DNA of 64,000 nt from Candidatus Saccharimonadota bacterium (GCA_017431745.1 JAFRKK010000002.1:1-64000), one strand, 5' to 3'. Positions 1-9,433 are shown, numbered from the stretch's first letter. Program-made: numbers and translations. Notes: generated by a model not told the origin, from the sequence alone.

Positions 1-11
1 GATTTTTATGT

Positions 12-17
12 TATAAT
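12..17 (+). promoter_or_regulatory. -10 box for the tRNA-like RNA
   Basis: TATAAT lies 12 nt before the first base of the acceptor-like stem, so the transcript should start at about position 24, almost at the mature 5' end. No clear -35 is visible because the window begins here. Confidence 0.5.
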
Positions 18-29
18 AGGGTATAGGAA

Positions 30-188
30 GCCGCGACTCGTTTGAGCTCGTGACCTGTCACTTAATAACTAAGAAATCAATTGCGGTTCTTAGGGTTAAG
101 TGTTTAAACCTTATTATGTTTTATCGAGGAGTCGATGATAATCATGGTAAGGATGAGGTCACCGGTTCAAGCCCGGTTCGCGGCTCCA
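30..188 (+). ncRNA. tRNA-like structured RNA (possible reduced tmRNA or interrupted tRNA)
   Basis: The 3' end is a textbook tRNA T-arm (ACCGG / TTCAAGC / CCGGT, 161-177), then TCGCGGC, a discriminator T and CCA at 186-188. The 5' end GCCGCGA (30-36) pairs perfectly with TCGCGGC (178-184). The D-arm and anticodon arm are replaced by about 110 nt. A helix GACCT/AGGTC (52-56/156-160) encloses one hairpin with stem CTAAGAA/TTCTTAG extended by CTTAA/TTAAG, and a second with stem CCTTATTATG/CATGGTAAGG and an inner ATCGA/TCGAT. A tRNA domain plus a long P2-like helix next to the T-arm recalls tmRNA, but no tag reading frame is visible and it is only 159 nt. AGGTC is also a common tRNA variable loop, so an interrupted tRNA (possible anticodon loop 144-150) remains possible. 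It is too short for a group I intron. Confidence 0.55.
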
Positions 189-214
189 TTTTTGTGGTTT
201 TTAAGGTGTTATAC

Positions 215-243
215 TTGATTATTTTACTGATTTATGATATAAT
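215..243 (+). promoter_or_regulatory. Promoter of the GH13 gene
   Basis: TTGATT (215-220), a 17-nt spacer and TATAAT (238-243) form a canonical sigma-70 promoter about 60 nt before the start codon. The rest of 189-302 holds only the 5' UTR and Shine-Dalgarno. Confidence 0.6.
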
Positions 244-302
244 ATAGAGACAACCTAGCAATTTATCATTTTTTGCCGATACTAGAAAGAGAGGTGGTTT
301 CG

Positions 303-1502
303 ATGGCAAAGATATTAGTGTATGAACTGTGTTCTGTTGCCTGGAAAACAGGCCTTAAAGGAATGATTGAAATGATCCCGCGAATTGCGAGACTTGATGT
401 GGACTATATTTGGTTTAGCCCACTTTATTTCTCACCACGCTTTGATCAGGGATATGATATCGCCGATTACAAGGTGATTGACCCACGATTTGGCACAATT
501 GAGGAGTTTGATATTTTTGTCGAAATAGCTCATAGATTTGGTGTGGGTGTGTTGATGGATTTGGTCCTGAATCATACCTCTACAGAGCATAACTGGTTTA
601 AGGAAGCTCCGGAATACTATTGTTGGAGCAAGGAGCCGCTTACGGGCTGGGAGAACTTGTTTGATAAAGGTTCGGCTTGGGAGTACGATGAGGAAAGGGA
701 GTATTACTATTTACATCTTTTCCATCCAAAACAAGCAGACCTCAGATGGTTCAATAATGGCGGCAAGGAGCTCAACATGAATCTGGTTAATGAGTTTCGT
801 GATATTGTTCGTTTTTGGACTAAATATCATGGAGTTGATGGTTTTCGGTTGGATGTTCCACAGAGCATTAACAAAGATTTTTCGAAAGAGAAGTTAACTT
901 TTTCGGATTTGATTTGTGGAACGCAAGCTATTGAAGTCATCAATGCAATATTTCCGCCGAACCAGGACAATAGCCCATTCTTGATGATGGAATGTTTTGA
1001 CCCGATGTATGGCCCAGTAATAGAAAAATATTACAAACGGACCGCCGTTGATTATATCCTTAACGTGCTATTGAAGGATAATGCTTTTGATAACAAAGGT
1101 GTTTACAGTGAAGCGTTTAAAAGGAATGTCGATGTTGACGGGTTGATGCTCGACTTTGAATCGCATGATTCAATAAGGTTCCCATCTAGGGGTTTTGAGC
1201 CAAAGTATGGTATTCGAAAACTCTTTGATTCTGGAGCTGAAGGTATTTGTTTGTACCAAGGCCAAGAACTGGGGCTTTATAATCCGACGAAGGAAGAATT
1301 GCCGGATAGACTAATGCTAGAGCTTGATGCTCAGTCCGAGATGCTTTATCTTGCGGGCGGTGATCTGGATGAAATTAGAAAAACTTCGCGTGCGAACGCG
1401 AGAGTACCGATTTCGATGGAAGAGTATGCCAGGCAAGAAAAGGACGACAATTCAGTTCTGGAGTTTACGATGGAACAAATCAATCGTTGGAGGATGCACT
1501 AA
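303..1502 (+). CDS. GH13 alpha-glucosidase / alpha-amylase family enzyme, short form
   Basis: Hydrolyses or transfers alpha-glucosidic bonds of oligosaccharides in the cytoplasm; no signal peptide. The (beta/alpha)8 catalytic domain shows the four GH13 regions: MDLVLNH at 85-91, GFRLD with nucleophile D184, acid/base E230 in MMECFD, and HD at 288-289. The protein is 399 aa, against about 540 for oligo-1,6-glucosidases, and lacks most of the C-terminal beta-domain. ATG at 303 is preferred over ATG 273 because GAGAGG sits 8-12 nt upstream of it. Exact substrate is not determined by sequence; trehalose synthase or sucrose phosphorylase-like activity is possible. It belongs with the other alpha-glucan genes in the window (GH57, GT4/5, GH97, GlgP). 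Confidence 0.85.
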   Translation: MAKILVYELCSVAWKTGLKGMIEMIPRIARLDVDYIWFSPLYFSPRFDQGYDIADYKVIDPRFGTIEEFDIFVEIAHRFGVGVLMDLVLNHTSTEHNWFKEAPEYYCWSKEPLTGWENLFDKGSAWEYDEEREYYYLHLFHPKQADLRWFNNGGKELNMNLVNEFRDIVRFWTKYHGVDGFRLDVPQSINKDFSKEKLTFSDLICGTQAIEVINAIFPPNQDNSPFLMMECFDPMYGPVIEKYYKRTAVDYILNVLLKDNAFDNKGVYSEAFKRNVDVDGLMLDFESHDSIRFPSRGFEPKYGIRKLFDSGAEGICLYQGQELGLYNPTKEELPDRLMLELDAQSEMLYLAGGDLDEIRKTSRANARVPISMEEYARQEKDDNSVLEFTMEQINRWRMH

Positions 1503-1506
1503 TGTT

Positions 1507-1540
1507 AACCCGTGACTAATCGTCGCGGGTTTATTTTTTG
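1507..1540 (+). terminator. Intrinsic terminator after the GH13 gene
   Basis: AACCCG...CGGGTT hairpin followed by a TTTATTTTTT run. It overlaps the 3' end of the convergent CDF gene, whose last two lysine codons are read from the T-run. Confidence 0.75.
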
Positions 1541-2190
1541 CCACAATGGTCGTGGTCGGGGTTTTGTTCGAGGTGATGATGGTGGTGCTTGGTGAGGTGT
1601 GGAAAGATGAATTCTAGACCAACTTTAATGATAATGATAGCGATGATGATACTGATATAGGCTTCGATATCGATATGCCAGATTTGATAAATAATAGCAG
1701 ATGTTAAAACTGCGATCGAAATCCAAGCATCATTCATAGTTTCGGCACCTGAAGCTTCGACGACTTTGGATTTGATTTTTCGCCCAGTAGTTTTTAAGTA
1801 TTTTGCGAGGGCGTATTTTGCAATTAGACTGGCAATTAGGACGAGTATAGTGATGGGAGTGTAATCGGGAGAAGTGGGCTCGGTGAATTTCTCAACCGAT
1901 TCAATAATGATATGAATCCCAGCGGCGATGATGATTAATGCAATAATGATAGTGGTGATGCGTTCAATTTTGGCGCGGTGCTGAGTTAGTTTGTGGTGGC
2001 TCGCGAGTTTTTCGCTGATAATGACGAGAAATCCGGAAATTGAGTCAATCAAACTATGGATGGCGTCAGATATAATGGCAATTGAGTTTGAGAGTAGACC
2101 GACAATAATATTGAAAATTGCCAGTAGAAAATTAGTCAAAATAAACAAATAACCAGATTTGATAACTTGTTTGCTGCGGACTTTTTCCAT
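1531..2190 (-). CDS. Cation diffusion facilitator (CDF) family transporter
   Basis: Predicted divalent-metal/H+ antiporter of the inner membrane. About five to six hydrophobic segments are present, with the CDF metal-site motif SDAIHSLID in the second. At 219 aa it lacks the usual cytoplasmic C-terminal domain and ends instead in a His-rich tail (five consecutive His, then HDHCGKK), which probably binds metal. In the last helix pair the usual HxxxD reads ETMND, so specificity cannot be assigned. TAAAAT lies 7 nt before the start codon, consistent with a leaderless transcript. Convergent with the GH13 gene. Confidence 0.85.
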   Translation of the reverse strand: MEKVRSKQVIKSGYLFILTNFLLAIFNIIVGLLSNSIAIISDAIHSLIDSISGFLVIISEKLASHHKLTQHRAKIERITTIIIALIIIAAGIHIIIESVEKFTEPTSPDYTPITILVLIASLIAKYALAKYLKTTGRKIKSKVVEASGAETMNDAWISIAVLTSAIIYQIWHIDIEAYISIIIAIIIIKVGLEFIFPHLTKHHHHHLEQNPDHDHCGKK

Positions 2191-2243
2191 AGTTTTTATT
2201 TTATCATAAGTTTGGTATAATGAATGGAAAGAAAGGAGTTTAA

Positions 2244-3005
2244 ATGTTTAATTTAAAAGGTAGAGTTGCGGTAGTAACTGGTGCATCTTCCGGGCTCGGT
2301 AAACAAATGGCTTTAGCTTTTGCGAGGCAGGGAGCGAGCCTAGCGATTTTAGCACGTAGAATGGAGCGGCTAGAAGAATTCAAGCCAGAACTCATTAAAG
2401 CTGGCGCTAAAGAAGTATTGCCAATCAAATGCGATGTTACTTCAACTGAGGATATTGAGTCTGCTGCAAAAGCTGTCGAAAAGAAGTTTAAGAGAGTTGA
2501 CATTTTGCTAAACTGTGCAGGGTCGGCAGCGAATAATGGGGTGTGTGATATGACGGATGACGAGTGGGATTTTACGATTGCGACGGACGAAACGTCAGTG
2601 TTTAAGATGACTCGAGCATTTGCTAAAATCATGAAGAAAAATAAATACGGACGGATTATTAATATCGCGTCGATGTATGGTTTGGTCGGAAATACGGAAA
2701 TCCCAACGATTGCTTATCATACTTCAAAAGGCGCCGTGGTGAACTTTACGCGTGCCGTGGCGGCAGAGTTGGCGCTGGATGGAATTACTTGCAACGCAAT
2801 TTGTCCAGGATATTTTTATACTGAACTGACGACTGAAACTTTGGACACTAAACAGTTTCAAGATTTTGCCAAAACACATGTGCCGATGCAACGTTATGGT
2901 AAGCCTGGAGAGCTGGATGCAGCGGCGGTGTTTTTGGCTTCGGAAGAGGCGTCGTATGTCACTGGTGTGATTTTGCCGGTTGATGGGGGATATACTTGTA
3001 TTTAA
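2244..3005 (+). CDS. Short-chain dehydrogenase/reductase (FabG / gluconate dehydrogenase-like)
   Basis: NAD(P)-dependent oxidoreductase of the classical SDR family, 253 aa, normal length. The glycine-rich cofactor motif TGASSGLG is at 12-19, followed by an NCAG element, the catalytic Ser in NIASMYG and YxxxK in AYHTSKG. The C-terminal substrate loop and VDGGYT are conserved. A strong Shine-Dalgarno (AAAGGAG) precedes the ATG. No fatty-acid synthesis genes lie nearby, so the FabG-like similarity does not prove a role in lipid synthesis; a sugar or polyol dehydrogenase is equally likely. It sits 12 nt before rubrerythrin and is probably cotranscribed with it. Confidence 0.85.
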   Translation: MFNLKGRVAVVTGASSGLGKQMALAFARQGASLAILARRMERLEEFKPELIKAGAKEVLPIKCDVTSTEDIESAAKAVEKKFKRVDILLNCAGSAANNGVCDMTDDEWDFTIATDETSVFKMTRAFAKIMKKNKYGRIINIASMYGLVGNTEIPTIAYHTSKGAVVNFTRAVAAELALDGITCNAICPGYFYTELTTETLDTKQFQDFAKTHVPMQRYGKPGELDAAAVFLASEEASYVTGVILPVDGGYTCI

Positions 3006-3017
3006 TAAGGAGGAATA

Positions 3018-3563
3018 ATGAAAACTAAATACTCGGGCACTAAAACAGAAGAAAATTTAAAAAAGGCGCTCGCAGGCGAGTCGGAAGCTAGAACTAAATA
3101 TGATTTCTTTGCGTCTAAAGCTAAAAAAGATGGTTATGAACAGATTGCGGCGATTTTTGCGGAAACAGCATCAAATGAAAAAGAACATGCTAAACTGTGG
3201 TATAAGGAGCTGCACGGTGGTGCAGTGGAAGATACGGAGACAAATTTGAATGCGGCAGCAGAAGGTGAAAATTACGAGTGGACGGATATGTATAAAGGTT
3301 TTGCTGAAACTGCGCGCGAGGAAGGGTTTGAAGAATTGGCAGTGAAATTTGAGGAAGTAGCGGCGATCGAGAAAACACACGAAGAGCGGTATCGTAAATT
3401 GCTTTCCAATGTCAAAGAAAAGCTTGTCTTCTCGCGTGAAGGTGATACGATTTGGGTTTGTCGAAATTGCGGCCATATTGTAGTAGGTAAAAATGCGCCG
3501 GAAGTCTGCCCGGTATGTAATCACCCACAGGCCTACTTTGAAATTAAACCCGAAAATTATTAA
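3018..3563 (+). CDS. rbr: Rubrerythrin
   Basis: Non-haem di-iron peroxidase that reduces hydrogen peroxide in anaerobes and microaerophiles, cytoplasmic. The four-helix ferritin-like domain (about 1-135) carries the iron ligands in GESEAR (E21), NEKEH (E54, H57), EEGFEEL and EKTHEER (E118, H121). A C-terminal rubredoxin domain follows with C148-x2-C151 and C164-x2-C167. Length 181 aa is typical. Shine-Dalgarno AAGGAGG is well placed. The preceding SDR gene is probably in the same operon. Confidence 0.95.
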   Translation: MKTKYSGTKTEENLKKALAGESEARTKYDFFASKAKKDGYEQIAAIFAETASNEKEHAKLWYKELHGGAVEDTETNLNAAAEGENYEWTDMYKGFAETAREEGFEELAVKFEEVAAIEKTHEERYRKLLSNVKEKLVFSREGDTIWVCRNCGHIVVGKNAPEVCPVCNHPQAYFEIKPENY

Positions 3564-3626
3564 AAAAACCTTGCTTTTTATAATTTATGGTATAATAAGC
3601 TTAAGTAATATAAGGAGTTATCTCAT

Positions 3627-4154
3627 ATGCAAACAACGACAACTTTAACGACGAATCAAGCTGCGGTGGCTGGTGGCGTGCTAGGTGGCATGTTCGCTTT
3701 TGCCATGACAATAGGGTTGATTTACTATGTCCTATTAGTTATCGCTGGCTGGAAGATATTTGAAAAAGCTGGTGAAAAAGGCTGGAAGGCTTTAATCCCA
3801 ATTTATAATTCTTATATTTATTATAAGATTGTAGGAATGAAGAAATGGTTTTGGGCTACCTTGATTGTAGCATTTGTGGTCAGTCTTGCGACCACATTAA
3901 TGGGTCAAGGTACTCAAGTTCAGGGAATGGACCTCTCAACCGGGACAGGGATAGCCTCGTTTATCTTGACGATTGCGCTCTTAGTTTTCGCCTTTATAGT
4001 AAGCGTGATGTATGCAATCAGAACTTCTAGGGCCTTTGGGCATGGAGCTTGGTTTGCAATAGGTCTATTCTTCCTACAAGGTATTTTCCTCTTAGTGCTA
4101 GGGTTTGGCAAGTCCAAATACGACAAAAAAGTAGTGAAAGCTTGGGAAAAATAA
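3627..4154 (+). CDS. DUF5684-type multi-pass membrane protein
   Basis: Four hydrophobic segments with a conserved cytoplasmic stretch between the first two (AGEKGWKALIPIYNSY), typical of the DUF5684 family. It ends in a Lys-rich tail. Members are common in Firmicutes and CPR genomes and their function is unknown. A -10 TATAAT at about 3591-3596 and AAGGAG before the ATG support its own transcription unit, closed by the terminator just downstream. Confidence 0.75.
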   Translation: MQTTTTLTTNQAAVAGGVLGGMFAFAMTIGLIYYVLLVIAGWKIFEKAGEKGWKALIPIYNSYIYYKIVGMKKWFWATLIVAFVVSLATTLMGQGTQVQGMDLSTGTGIASFILTIALLVFAFIVSVMYAIRTSRAFGHGAWFAIGLFFLQGIFLLVLGFGKSKYDKKVVKAWEK

Positions 4155-4171
4155 TAAGAACCAGTAAAAAG

Positions 4172-4195
4172 GAGAGCGGCGACGCTCTCTTTTTT
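4172..4195 (+). terminator. Intrinsic terminator after the DUF5684 gene
   Basis: GAGAGCG-GCGA-CGCTCTC hairpin followed by TTTTTTC. Confidence 0.85.
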
Positions 4196-4199
4196 CTTG

Positions 4200-4275
<76 letters not shown>

Positions 4276-4327
4276 GTCTGTGTAGATAATTATAGCATAA
4301 CTTTATGACTTATGCTATAATTTTTTT

Positions 4328-5455
4328 ATGGAGATAATTTTAGGTGTAGTGGGGGCGGTAATAATAATATTGCTGATCGTTGTGATTGTTTTGCTAGTAA
4401 AAAAATCCGACAATAATAGAGAATCGGCGGATTTTAAGGCGATGGAGGAAAGATTGATTCGGGTGGAAGGAGAGGTTAATAAAATAAATCCATCGATTGA
4501 CCGTAATTTTCGGGAGAACCGTAAGGAGATTTCGGATAACCTTGAAAGACTTCAAAATGGCAACGAGAAAAAGCTGGAAGAAATGCGTGAAACCGTAGAT
4601 GAAAAACTTAAGGCTTCGGTAGAAAAACGGTTTAACGAAAGTTTTAAATCGATATCTAACCAGCTTACGCAAGTTTACCAAGGTCTTGGGGAAATGAAAA
4701 ATCTTGCGACTGGCGTGGGCGATTTAAAAAAAGTAATGGAGGGCGTGAAAACGCGCGGGATTTATGGTGAAGTGCAGCTGGGTGCAATTATCGAAGATAC
4801 TTTAAACAAATCTCAGTACGAAGAAAATATAATTACAAAACAGGGTTCGAATGACCGAGTGGAATTTGCGGTAAAAATGCCAGGGAAAGAAGCAGATGTG
4901 TTTTTGCCGATTGATTCGAAATTTCCGGTCGAGAATTATTCACGGTTAATCGCGGCTTATGACGCGGGGAGTAAAGCCGACATTGCAGCTTACCAGAAAG
5001 CTTTGAAGAATGATGTAAAAGAACAGGCGAAGAAAATATCGTCTAAATACATCGATCCACCGAAAACTACCGATTTTGGTATTATGTTCGTGCCAACGGA
5101 GAGCCTGTACGCGGAAATTATTAGGATACCGGGATTGTCGGACGAGATTCGACAAAAGAATAATATTACAATTGCGTCGCCGTCGACACTCCCGGTCATG
5201 TTAAGTGGACTTTTGATGGGCTTTAGGACGGTGGCAATTGAAAAACGTTCGGCAGAGGTTTGGCAGACGCTTGGTGCGGTGAAGACGCAATTTGGAAAGT
5301 TTTCAGAGTTGCTTGAAGGTGTGCAAAAGAAATTGCAAGAATCAGCAAACAAAATTGAGTCGGCGAAGACGACTTCACGTTCAATCGAACGAAAGTTAAA
5401 AAATGTAGAAGAACTGCCAGAAGCTGAATCGGTGAAGATGATAGGGGAAATATAA
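4328..5455 (+). CDS. rmuC: DNA recombination protein RmuC homologue
   Basis: Predicted membrane-anchored nuclease-like protein that limits recombination at inverted repeats and rearrangements in E. coli. An N-terminal transmembrane helix (about 4-25) is followed by a coiled coil (about 30-125) and then the PD-(D/E)XK-like RmuC core with the EVQLGAIIED, DRVEFAVKMPG and LPIDSKFP motifs. Length 375 aa. TATAAT (4316-4321) is only 6 nt before the ATG, so the transcript should be leaderless. The stop codon overlaps the gpsA start (TAATG). A protein that acts on inverted repeats is notable in a genome with many inverted-duplication elements, although the link is only a suggestion. Confidence 0.9.
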   Translation: MEIILGVVGAVIIILLIVVIVLLVKKSDNNRESADFKAMEERLIRVEGEVNKINPSIDRNFRENRKEISDNLERLQNGNEKKLEEMRETVDEKLKASVEKRFNESFKSISNQLTQVYQGLGEMKNLATGVGDLKKVMEGVKTRGIYGEVQLGAIIEDTLNKSQYEENIITKQGSNDRVEFAVKMPGKEADVFLPIDSKFPVENYSRLIAAYDAGSKADIAAYQKALKNDVKEQAKKISSKYIDPPKTTDFGIMFVPTESLYAEIIRIPGLSDEIRQKNNITIASPSTLPVMLSGLLMGFRTVAIEKRSAEVWQTLGAVKTQFGKFSELLEGVQKKLQESANKIESAKTTSRSIERKLKNVEELPEAESVKMIGEI

Positions 5456-6240
5456 TGCCAAAAATTGCAATATTAGGTGCTGGAGCGTATGGTACGGCGC
5501 TAGGCGGTATTTTGGCGGATAACGGATACGATATTGATTATTATGATCCAGCAGTCGAGAGGGAAAAATTGAAAGACGTGGTGGGAGATGCGGAGGCGAT
5601 TTTACTTTGCGCACCTTCAGATATAGTTATGCGACTTTTGTCGCATTTACCAAAAGATAAATTCTTGATTGTAGCAAGTAAGGGTTTCTTGAGTGAAGAG
5701 GCTTTTTTAGAATTTAGTGATTGGGCCGTATTGTCGGGTGCGGGATTTGCGGACGATATTAAAGCTAGCAAAACAGTACATTTAACCGCGACCGATGTTA
5801 GGCTCATAAAGATGTTTGCGGCTAAATCTGTGAAATTTGATACGACAAAGGATCGTTTGGGAGTTTTGATGTGCGGGGCGCTTAAAAATGTTTATGCAAT
5901 TAAGGCTGGCATGTTGAGATTAAAACCAAACACCAAAAAAAGAGAAAACTATATTTATGCTGCTACAAAGGAAATGGCTTTGATTTTAAATGAGAATGGA
6001 GCTAACCCCAGGACGATTCGGTTGGCTTGCGGGATGAAAGATTTAGTTTTGACTTGCGGAATTAATTCGCGTAATTATCGCTATGGCGTAGAATATTCAG
6101 TTGGTTCGGGATGTCAGCCGGGACAAACGGTGGAGGGGCTAGCTGCTTTGAAACGCATAGCGCGAGGAGATATTTTGGTGCCGGAAAAGGCAGAAATTTT
6201 GCGAGGTATTTTGGAGGAGTTTGAGAATGAAATTAAATGA
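5455..6240 (+). CDS. gpsA: NAD(P)-dependent glycerol-3-phosphate dehydrogenase, short form
   Basis: Makes glycerol-3-phosphate from dihydroxyacetone phosphate for phospholipid synthesis. The Rossmann motif GAGAYGTAL (8-16) and the central ALKNVYAIKAGM helix with its catalytic Lys are clear, as is the C-terminal EGL motif. At 261 aa it is clearly shorter than the usual 330 aa. The segment between the Rossmann fold and the ALKN helix is compressed and the usual HGR/GPNF motifs are degenerate, so catalytic activity should not be taken for granted. It overlaps rmuC by one base and the helicase gene by 14 nt. Confidence 0.8.
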   Translation: MPKIAILGAGAYGTALGGILADNGYDIDYYDPAVEREKLKDVVGDAEAILLCAPSDIVMRLLSHLPKDKFLIVASKGFLSEEAFLEFSDWAVLSGAGFADDIKASKTVHLTATDVRLIKMFAAKSVKFDTTKDRLGVLMCGALKNVYAIKAGMLRLKPNTKKRENYIYAATKEMALILNENGANPRTIRLACGMKDLVLTCGINSRNYRYGVEYSVGSGCQPGQTVEGLAALKRIARGDILVPEKAEILRGILEEFENEIK

Positions 6241-9200
6241 AAAACAAAAGCAAGCGGTAGAATATTTGGACGGGCCTCTATTAGTATTAGCGGGGCCAGG
6301 GACTGGTAAAACGCAATTACTCTCTGAAAAGGTTGCGTATATTTTACAGAATACTGACACGAATCCGGAAAACATTTTATGTATGACTTTTACCGAATCG
6401 GGTGCTTTGAACATGCGGGAGCGACTGAAATCGATTATCGGTAAAGACGGGATGAAGGTAAACATTAACACTTATCATGCTTTTGGGTCGGATATTTTGG
6501 CGCAATATAAAAATTATGCGGTAGACTATGATCGACGGCTAGATGCGGCAATTGATGAAGTAACACAATATAAAATTGTAAAATCGATTCAAGATGGCTT
6601 GAATGGACGTGATATTTTAAGGGGTGATGCAATAAAAGACATTATTTCAGTGATTTCATCAGCCAAATCGGCGGGACTTCAGGCTTTTGATTTAGAAAAA
6701 ATTGCCAAGCAAAATATGGCAGATTCGAAAGTTTTGTCAGAAACAATTTCACCACTTTTAAAAAATGTGGTGCCAAGGGCTTTCAAAGAATCGTATGACA
6801 ATGCCTACCAGCCAATCTATGAGATTTTGAAACCTTATACTGAAGGCGAAATAATTATAAAAGGCGTAGAACGTTCGATCGGCGAGATGGCGCGGGATTT
6901 GAAAGCAGCGACCATTGAAGCGGAGAGTTTAGAGAAGATTAAGCCGTTGTCGGCGTGGAAAGATAAGTATTTTGAAAAGGATGATAGAGGAAATTATCGT
7001 TTGAAGGACGTTGTGGCAAACAAGAAACTACTAAGTTTGGCGAGGGTGATGGCGGAGTATGATAAATATCTTCAGGAAAATGGGTTGTATGATTTTGATG
7101 ATATGATTGAAGAAGCAGTGAGGGTGCTAAAAACAGATGCCGGGTTTAAAGCTACTTTGTCGGAACGATATCAATTTATTATGCTGGATGAGTTTCAGGA
7201 TACGAATCCGTCGCAGTTTGCGATTATTAAAGAATTAACGGATTATGAAAAACCGCTCGTGATGGCAGTAGGCGATGACGACCAAGCAATTTACGAGTTT
7301 CAGGGTGCTTTATCGACCAATTTAACGGATTATCAGGCGCATTACCAGGCGGAAGTGATAGCTTTAGTTGAAAATTACCGGAGTACACAAGAGATTTTGG
7401 ATTTTTCGCACGAGATAATTCGTCAGGCGCCAGACCGGTTTGCAGATAAGGAACTTACGGCTTACAAAAAGAATCCGGGAAAATCGCAGATTTATCGGCA
7501 CGAGTTTTTAACTTCAGACATGGAATATGGGTTTGTAGCGGAGGAGATTACGCGACTGATTAAGGCTGGAGTGCCGCAGAATGAAATTGCAATTATTTCG
7601 TATAAAACTAAATATTTTATGCCGCTTTTGCCATACCTTAAGGCGCATCCGGAGATTAATATTGCTTACGAAAAGAAAAACGATTTGTTTGAAGATGCAA
7701 AAATGCACGAATTATTTACGGTGGCGCGACTGATTAATGAAATGGCAGATAACCAACGGGTGACGGTACCGCTACTTGAGGTATTTACTTATTCTTGGCT
7801 GGGGCTGCCGGTGGTGGAGATGCTCAAAATTACCGCTCAGGCCAAGCGGGATAAAAAATCAGTGTTTGAGGTAATGAGCGCCTGTGAATCTGTCGAAATT
7901 ACAGAGGTAGTGGAGTGGTTTTCTGAAATAGTGGCAAAATCGTTTAACGAACCGCTCGAAGTGATGCTCAGATATTTGATGGAACGGATGAGGGTGGCGG
8001 AAATGGAAGACTATGAGCGATTTAGATTGTATGAGAATTTGGCGTCTTTGATGGGTCGATTGAAACGGCATTTTGGCGAAAAAAGCTTGAAACTTTGCGA
8101 TTTAGTGCAAATGCTGGATGATTACATGGCGGCAGAAATGCCCTTGACGGTGAATTCGCCTTATCGGGAGGCGGAAGATGCGGTGTCGGTGTTATCGGCG
8201 CACAAGGCAAAAGGATTGGAGTTTTCGTACGTATTTATTATAGCGGCAGACCATACGGCATGGGGCAAAGGTAAGGGAAATAATAACATGCTGAGTTTGC
8301 CAAAGAATTTAGCTGGGATTCGACATGCTGGGACAACAGATGGCGAGAAGTTGCGAATACTATATGTAGCTTTGACTCGGGCGAAAGAGGGGCTTTATAT
8401 CACGAATTCACTGCGAGATTTTAACGGTAAGAGTCCGGACCGGCTGGAGTATCTGGAAGAATATGTGGAGGGCGATAAGGTTATTTCGCCGTTTTTGCCG
8501 AGCAAGGAAGTAATTTTACACTATGAAGCAAGCGCCTATGAATTTGCCGAAAATAATCTGAAAAACTGGTTGAAACCTTATATTCGGCCGACTCCAGACC
8601 TGAGATTGATTTACGAGGAACGAGTGAAAAAGTGGCGGATGTCGGCTTCGGCCTTGACGACTTTTGTTGACATTGTGTATGCCGGTCCAGAAGCTTTTTT
8701 CAAAAGTTACATCCTGCAAGCGCCTAGAGAGCCAGAAACCGAAGCTTTGGCTTATGGAGATTTGGTGCATAAAGTTTTTGAACGAGTGACCAATGTAGGA
8801 TTGTCTGAGGAAGAAGCGGCTGAATACTTCTTGACCGAGCTTGAGAAAAAGGATTTGCCGGTAGAAATTGCACAAAAATTACGAGAACGAGGGCCAGCAG
8901 ACCTCGAAGTGGCGCTTTTGACTTTTGGAGAGATTCTAAAACAAGGCAAGGCAGAAGTAGATTTAGGGCCGGAAAGGTTGTCAATTGATGAAATCCCAGT
9001 AACAGGAAAAATTGACCACATGATAGTGGACGAGACTAGGAAAACAATTGAAATTTATGATTTTAAAACTGGAAATTATCATAAAGAGCGGTGGCAGTCA
9101 CATAAGACACTTTATAAATATATGTTGCAGTTAGGGTTTTATAAATTGCTTCTAAACAATTCGCCAACTTATGCGAAGTATAAAGTAGAGAAGGCGCACA

Positions 9201-9433
9201 TTTTGTTTGTGAAGCCGGACAGTAAGACCGGTGAAGTGTATGATAGGGTTTATGAATTCAACGTTGAGGATGAGCAGGCGCTGCTTGCTTTAATGAAGGC
9301 GGTATATGAATTGGTGCTTTCGCTTAGGTTTTTGGACGATCCGGAAATTATGGTCAGCTCGAATGATACTTTGGGGCTAAGGGACATCCGAAATTTTATC
9401 ACGCTTTTGCTTGCGAAAAATGATAAAAAATAG
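6227..9433 (+). CDS. UvrD/Rep-family helicase fused to a PD-(D/E)XK nuclease
   Basis: ATP-dependent 3'-5' DNA helicase-nuclease for repair or recombination. Superfamily 1A motifs: Q-motif NEKQKQAV, Walker A AGPGTGKT at 22-29, DEFQDT at 321-326, GDDDQAIYEFQGA from 349, NYRST, SAHKAKGLEF and YVALTRAK. The last 250 aa form a RecB/AddB-type nuclease with GKIDH (D near 930), YDFKTG (near 945) and a QLGFYK helix. Length 1068 aa. ATG 6227 is chosen because GGAGG lies 9-13 nt upstream; the upstream TTG (6221) is less likely. The architecture resembles single-chain helicase-nucleases of CPR rather than a full AddAB pair, and no partner gene is adjacent. Confidence 0.9.
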   Translation: MKLNEKQKQAVEYLDGPLLVLAGPGTGKTQLLSEKVAYILQNTDTNPENILCMTFTESGALNMRERLKSIIGKDGMKVNINTYHAFGSDILAQYKNYAVDYDRRLDAAIDEVTQYKIVKSIQDGLNGRDILRGDAIKDIISVISSAKSAGLQAFDLEKIAKQNMADSKVLSETISPLLKNVVPRAFKESYDNAYQPIYEILKPYTEGEIIIKGVERSIGEMARDLKAATIEAESLEKIKPLSAWKDKYFEKDDRGNYRLKDVVANKKLLSLARVMAEYDKYLQENGLYDFDDMIEEAVRVLKTDAGFKATLSERYQFIMLDEFQDTNPSQFAIIKELTDYEKPLVMAVGDDDQAIYEFQGALSTNLTDYQAHYQAEVIALVENYRSTQEILDFSHEIIRQAPDRFADKELTAYKKNPGKSQIYRHEFLTSDMEYGFVAEEITRLIKAGVPQNEIAIISYKTKYFMPLLPYLKAHPEINIAYEKKNDLFEDAKMHELFTVARLINEMADNQRVTVPLLEVFTYSWLGLPVVEMLKITAQAKRDKKSVFEVMSACESVEITEVVEWFSEIVAKSFNEPLEVMLRYLMERMRVAEMEDYERFRLYENLASLMGRLKRHFGEKSLKLCDLVQMLDDYMAAEMPLTVNSPYREAEDAVSVLSAHKAKGLEFSYVFIIAADHTAWGKGKGNNNMLSLPKNLAGIRHAGTTDGEKLRILYVALTRAKEGLYITNSLRDFNGKSPDRLEYLEEYVEGDKVISPFLPSKEVILHYEASAYEFAENNLKNWLKPYIRPTPDLRLIYEERVKKWRMSASALTTFVDIVYAGPEAFFKSYILQAPREPETEALAYGDLVHKVFERVTNVGLSEEEAAEYFLTELEKKDLPVEIAQKLRERGPADLEVALLTFGEILKQGKAEVDLGPERLSIDEIPVTGKIDHMIVDETRKTIEIYDFKTGNYHKERWQSHKTLYKYMLQLGFYKLLLNNSPTYAKYKVEKAHILFVKPDSKTGEVYDRVYEFNVEDEQALLALMKAVYELVLSLRFLDDPEIMVSSNDTLGLRDIRNFITLLLAKNDKK

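Noticed and set aside
30-188. Group I intron in a tRNA
   Set aside because: The interrupting part is about 110 nt, too short for a group I intron, and no catalytic core motifs are visible.
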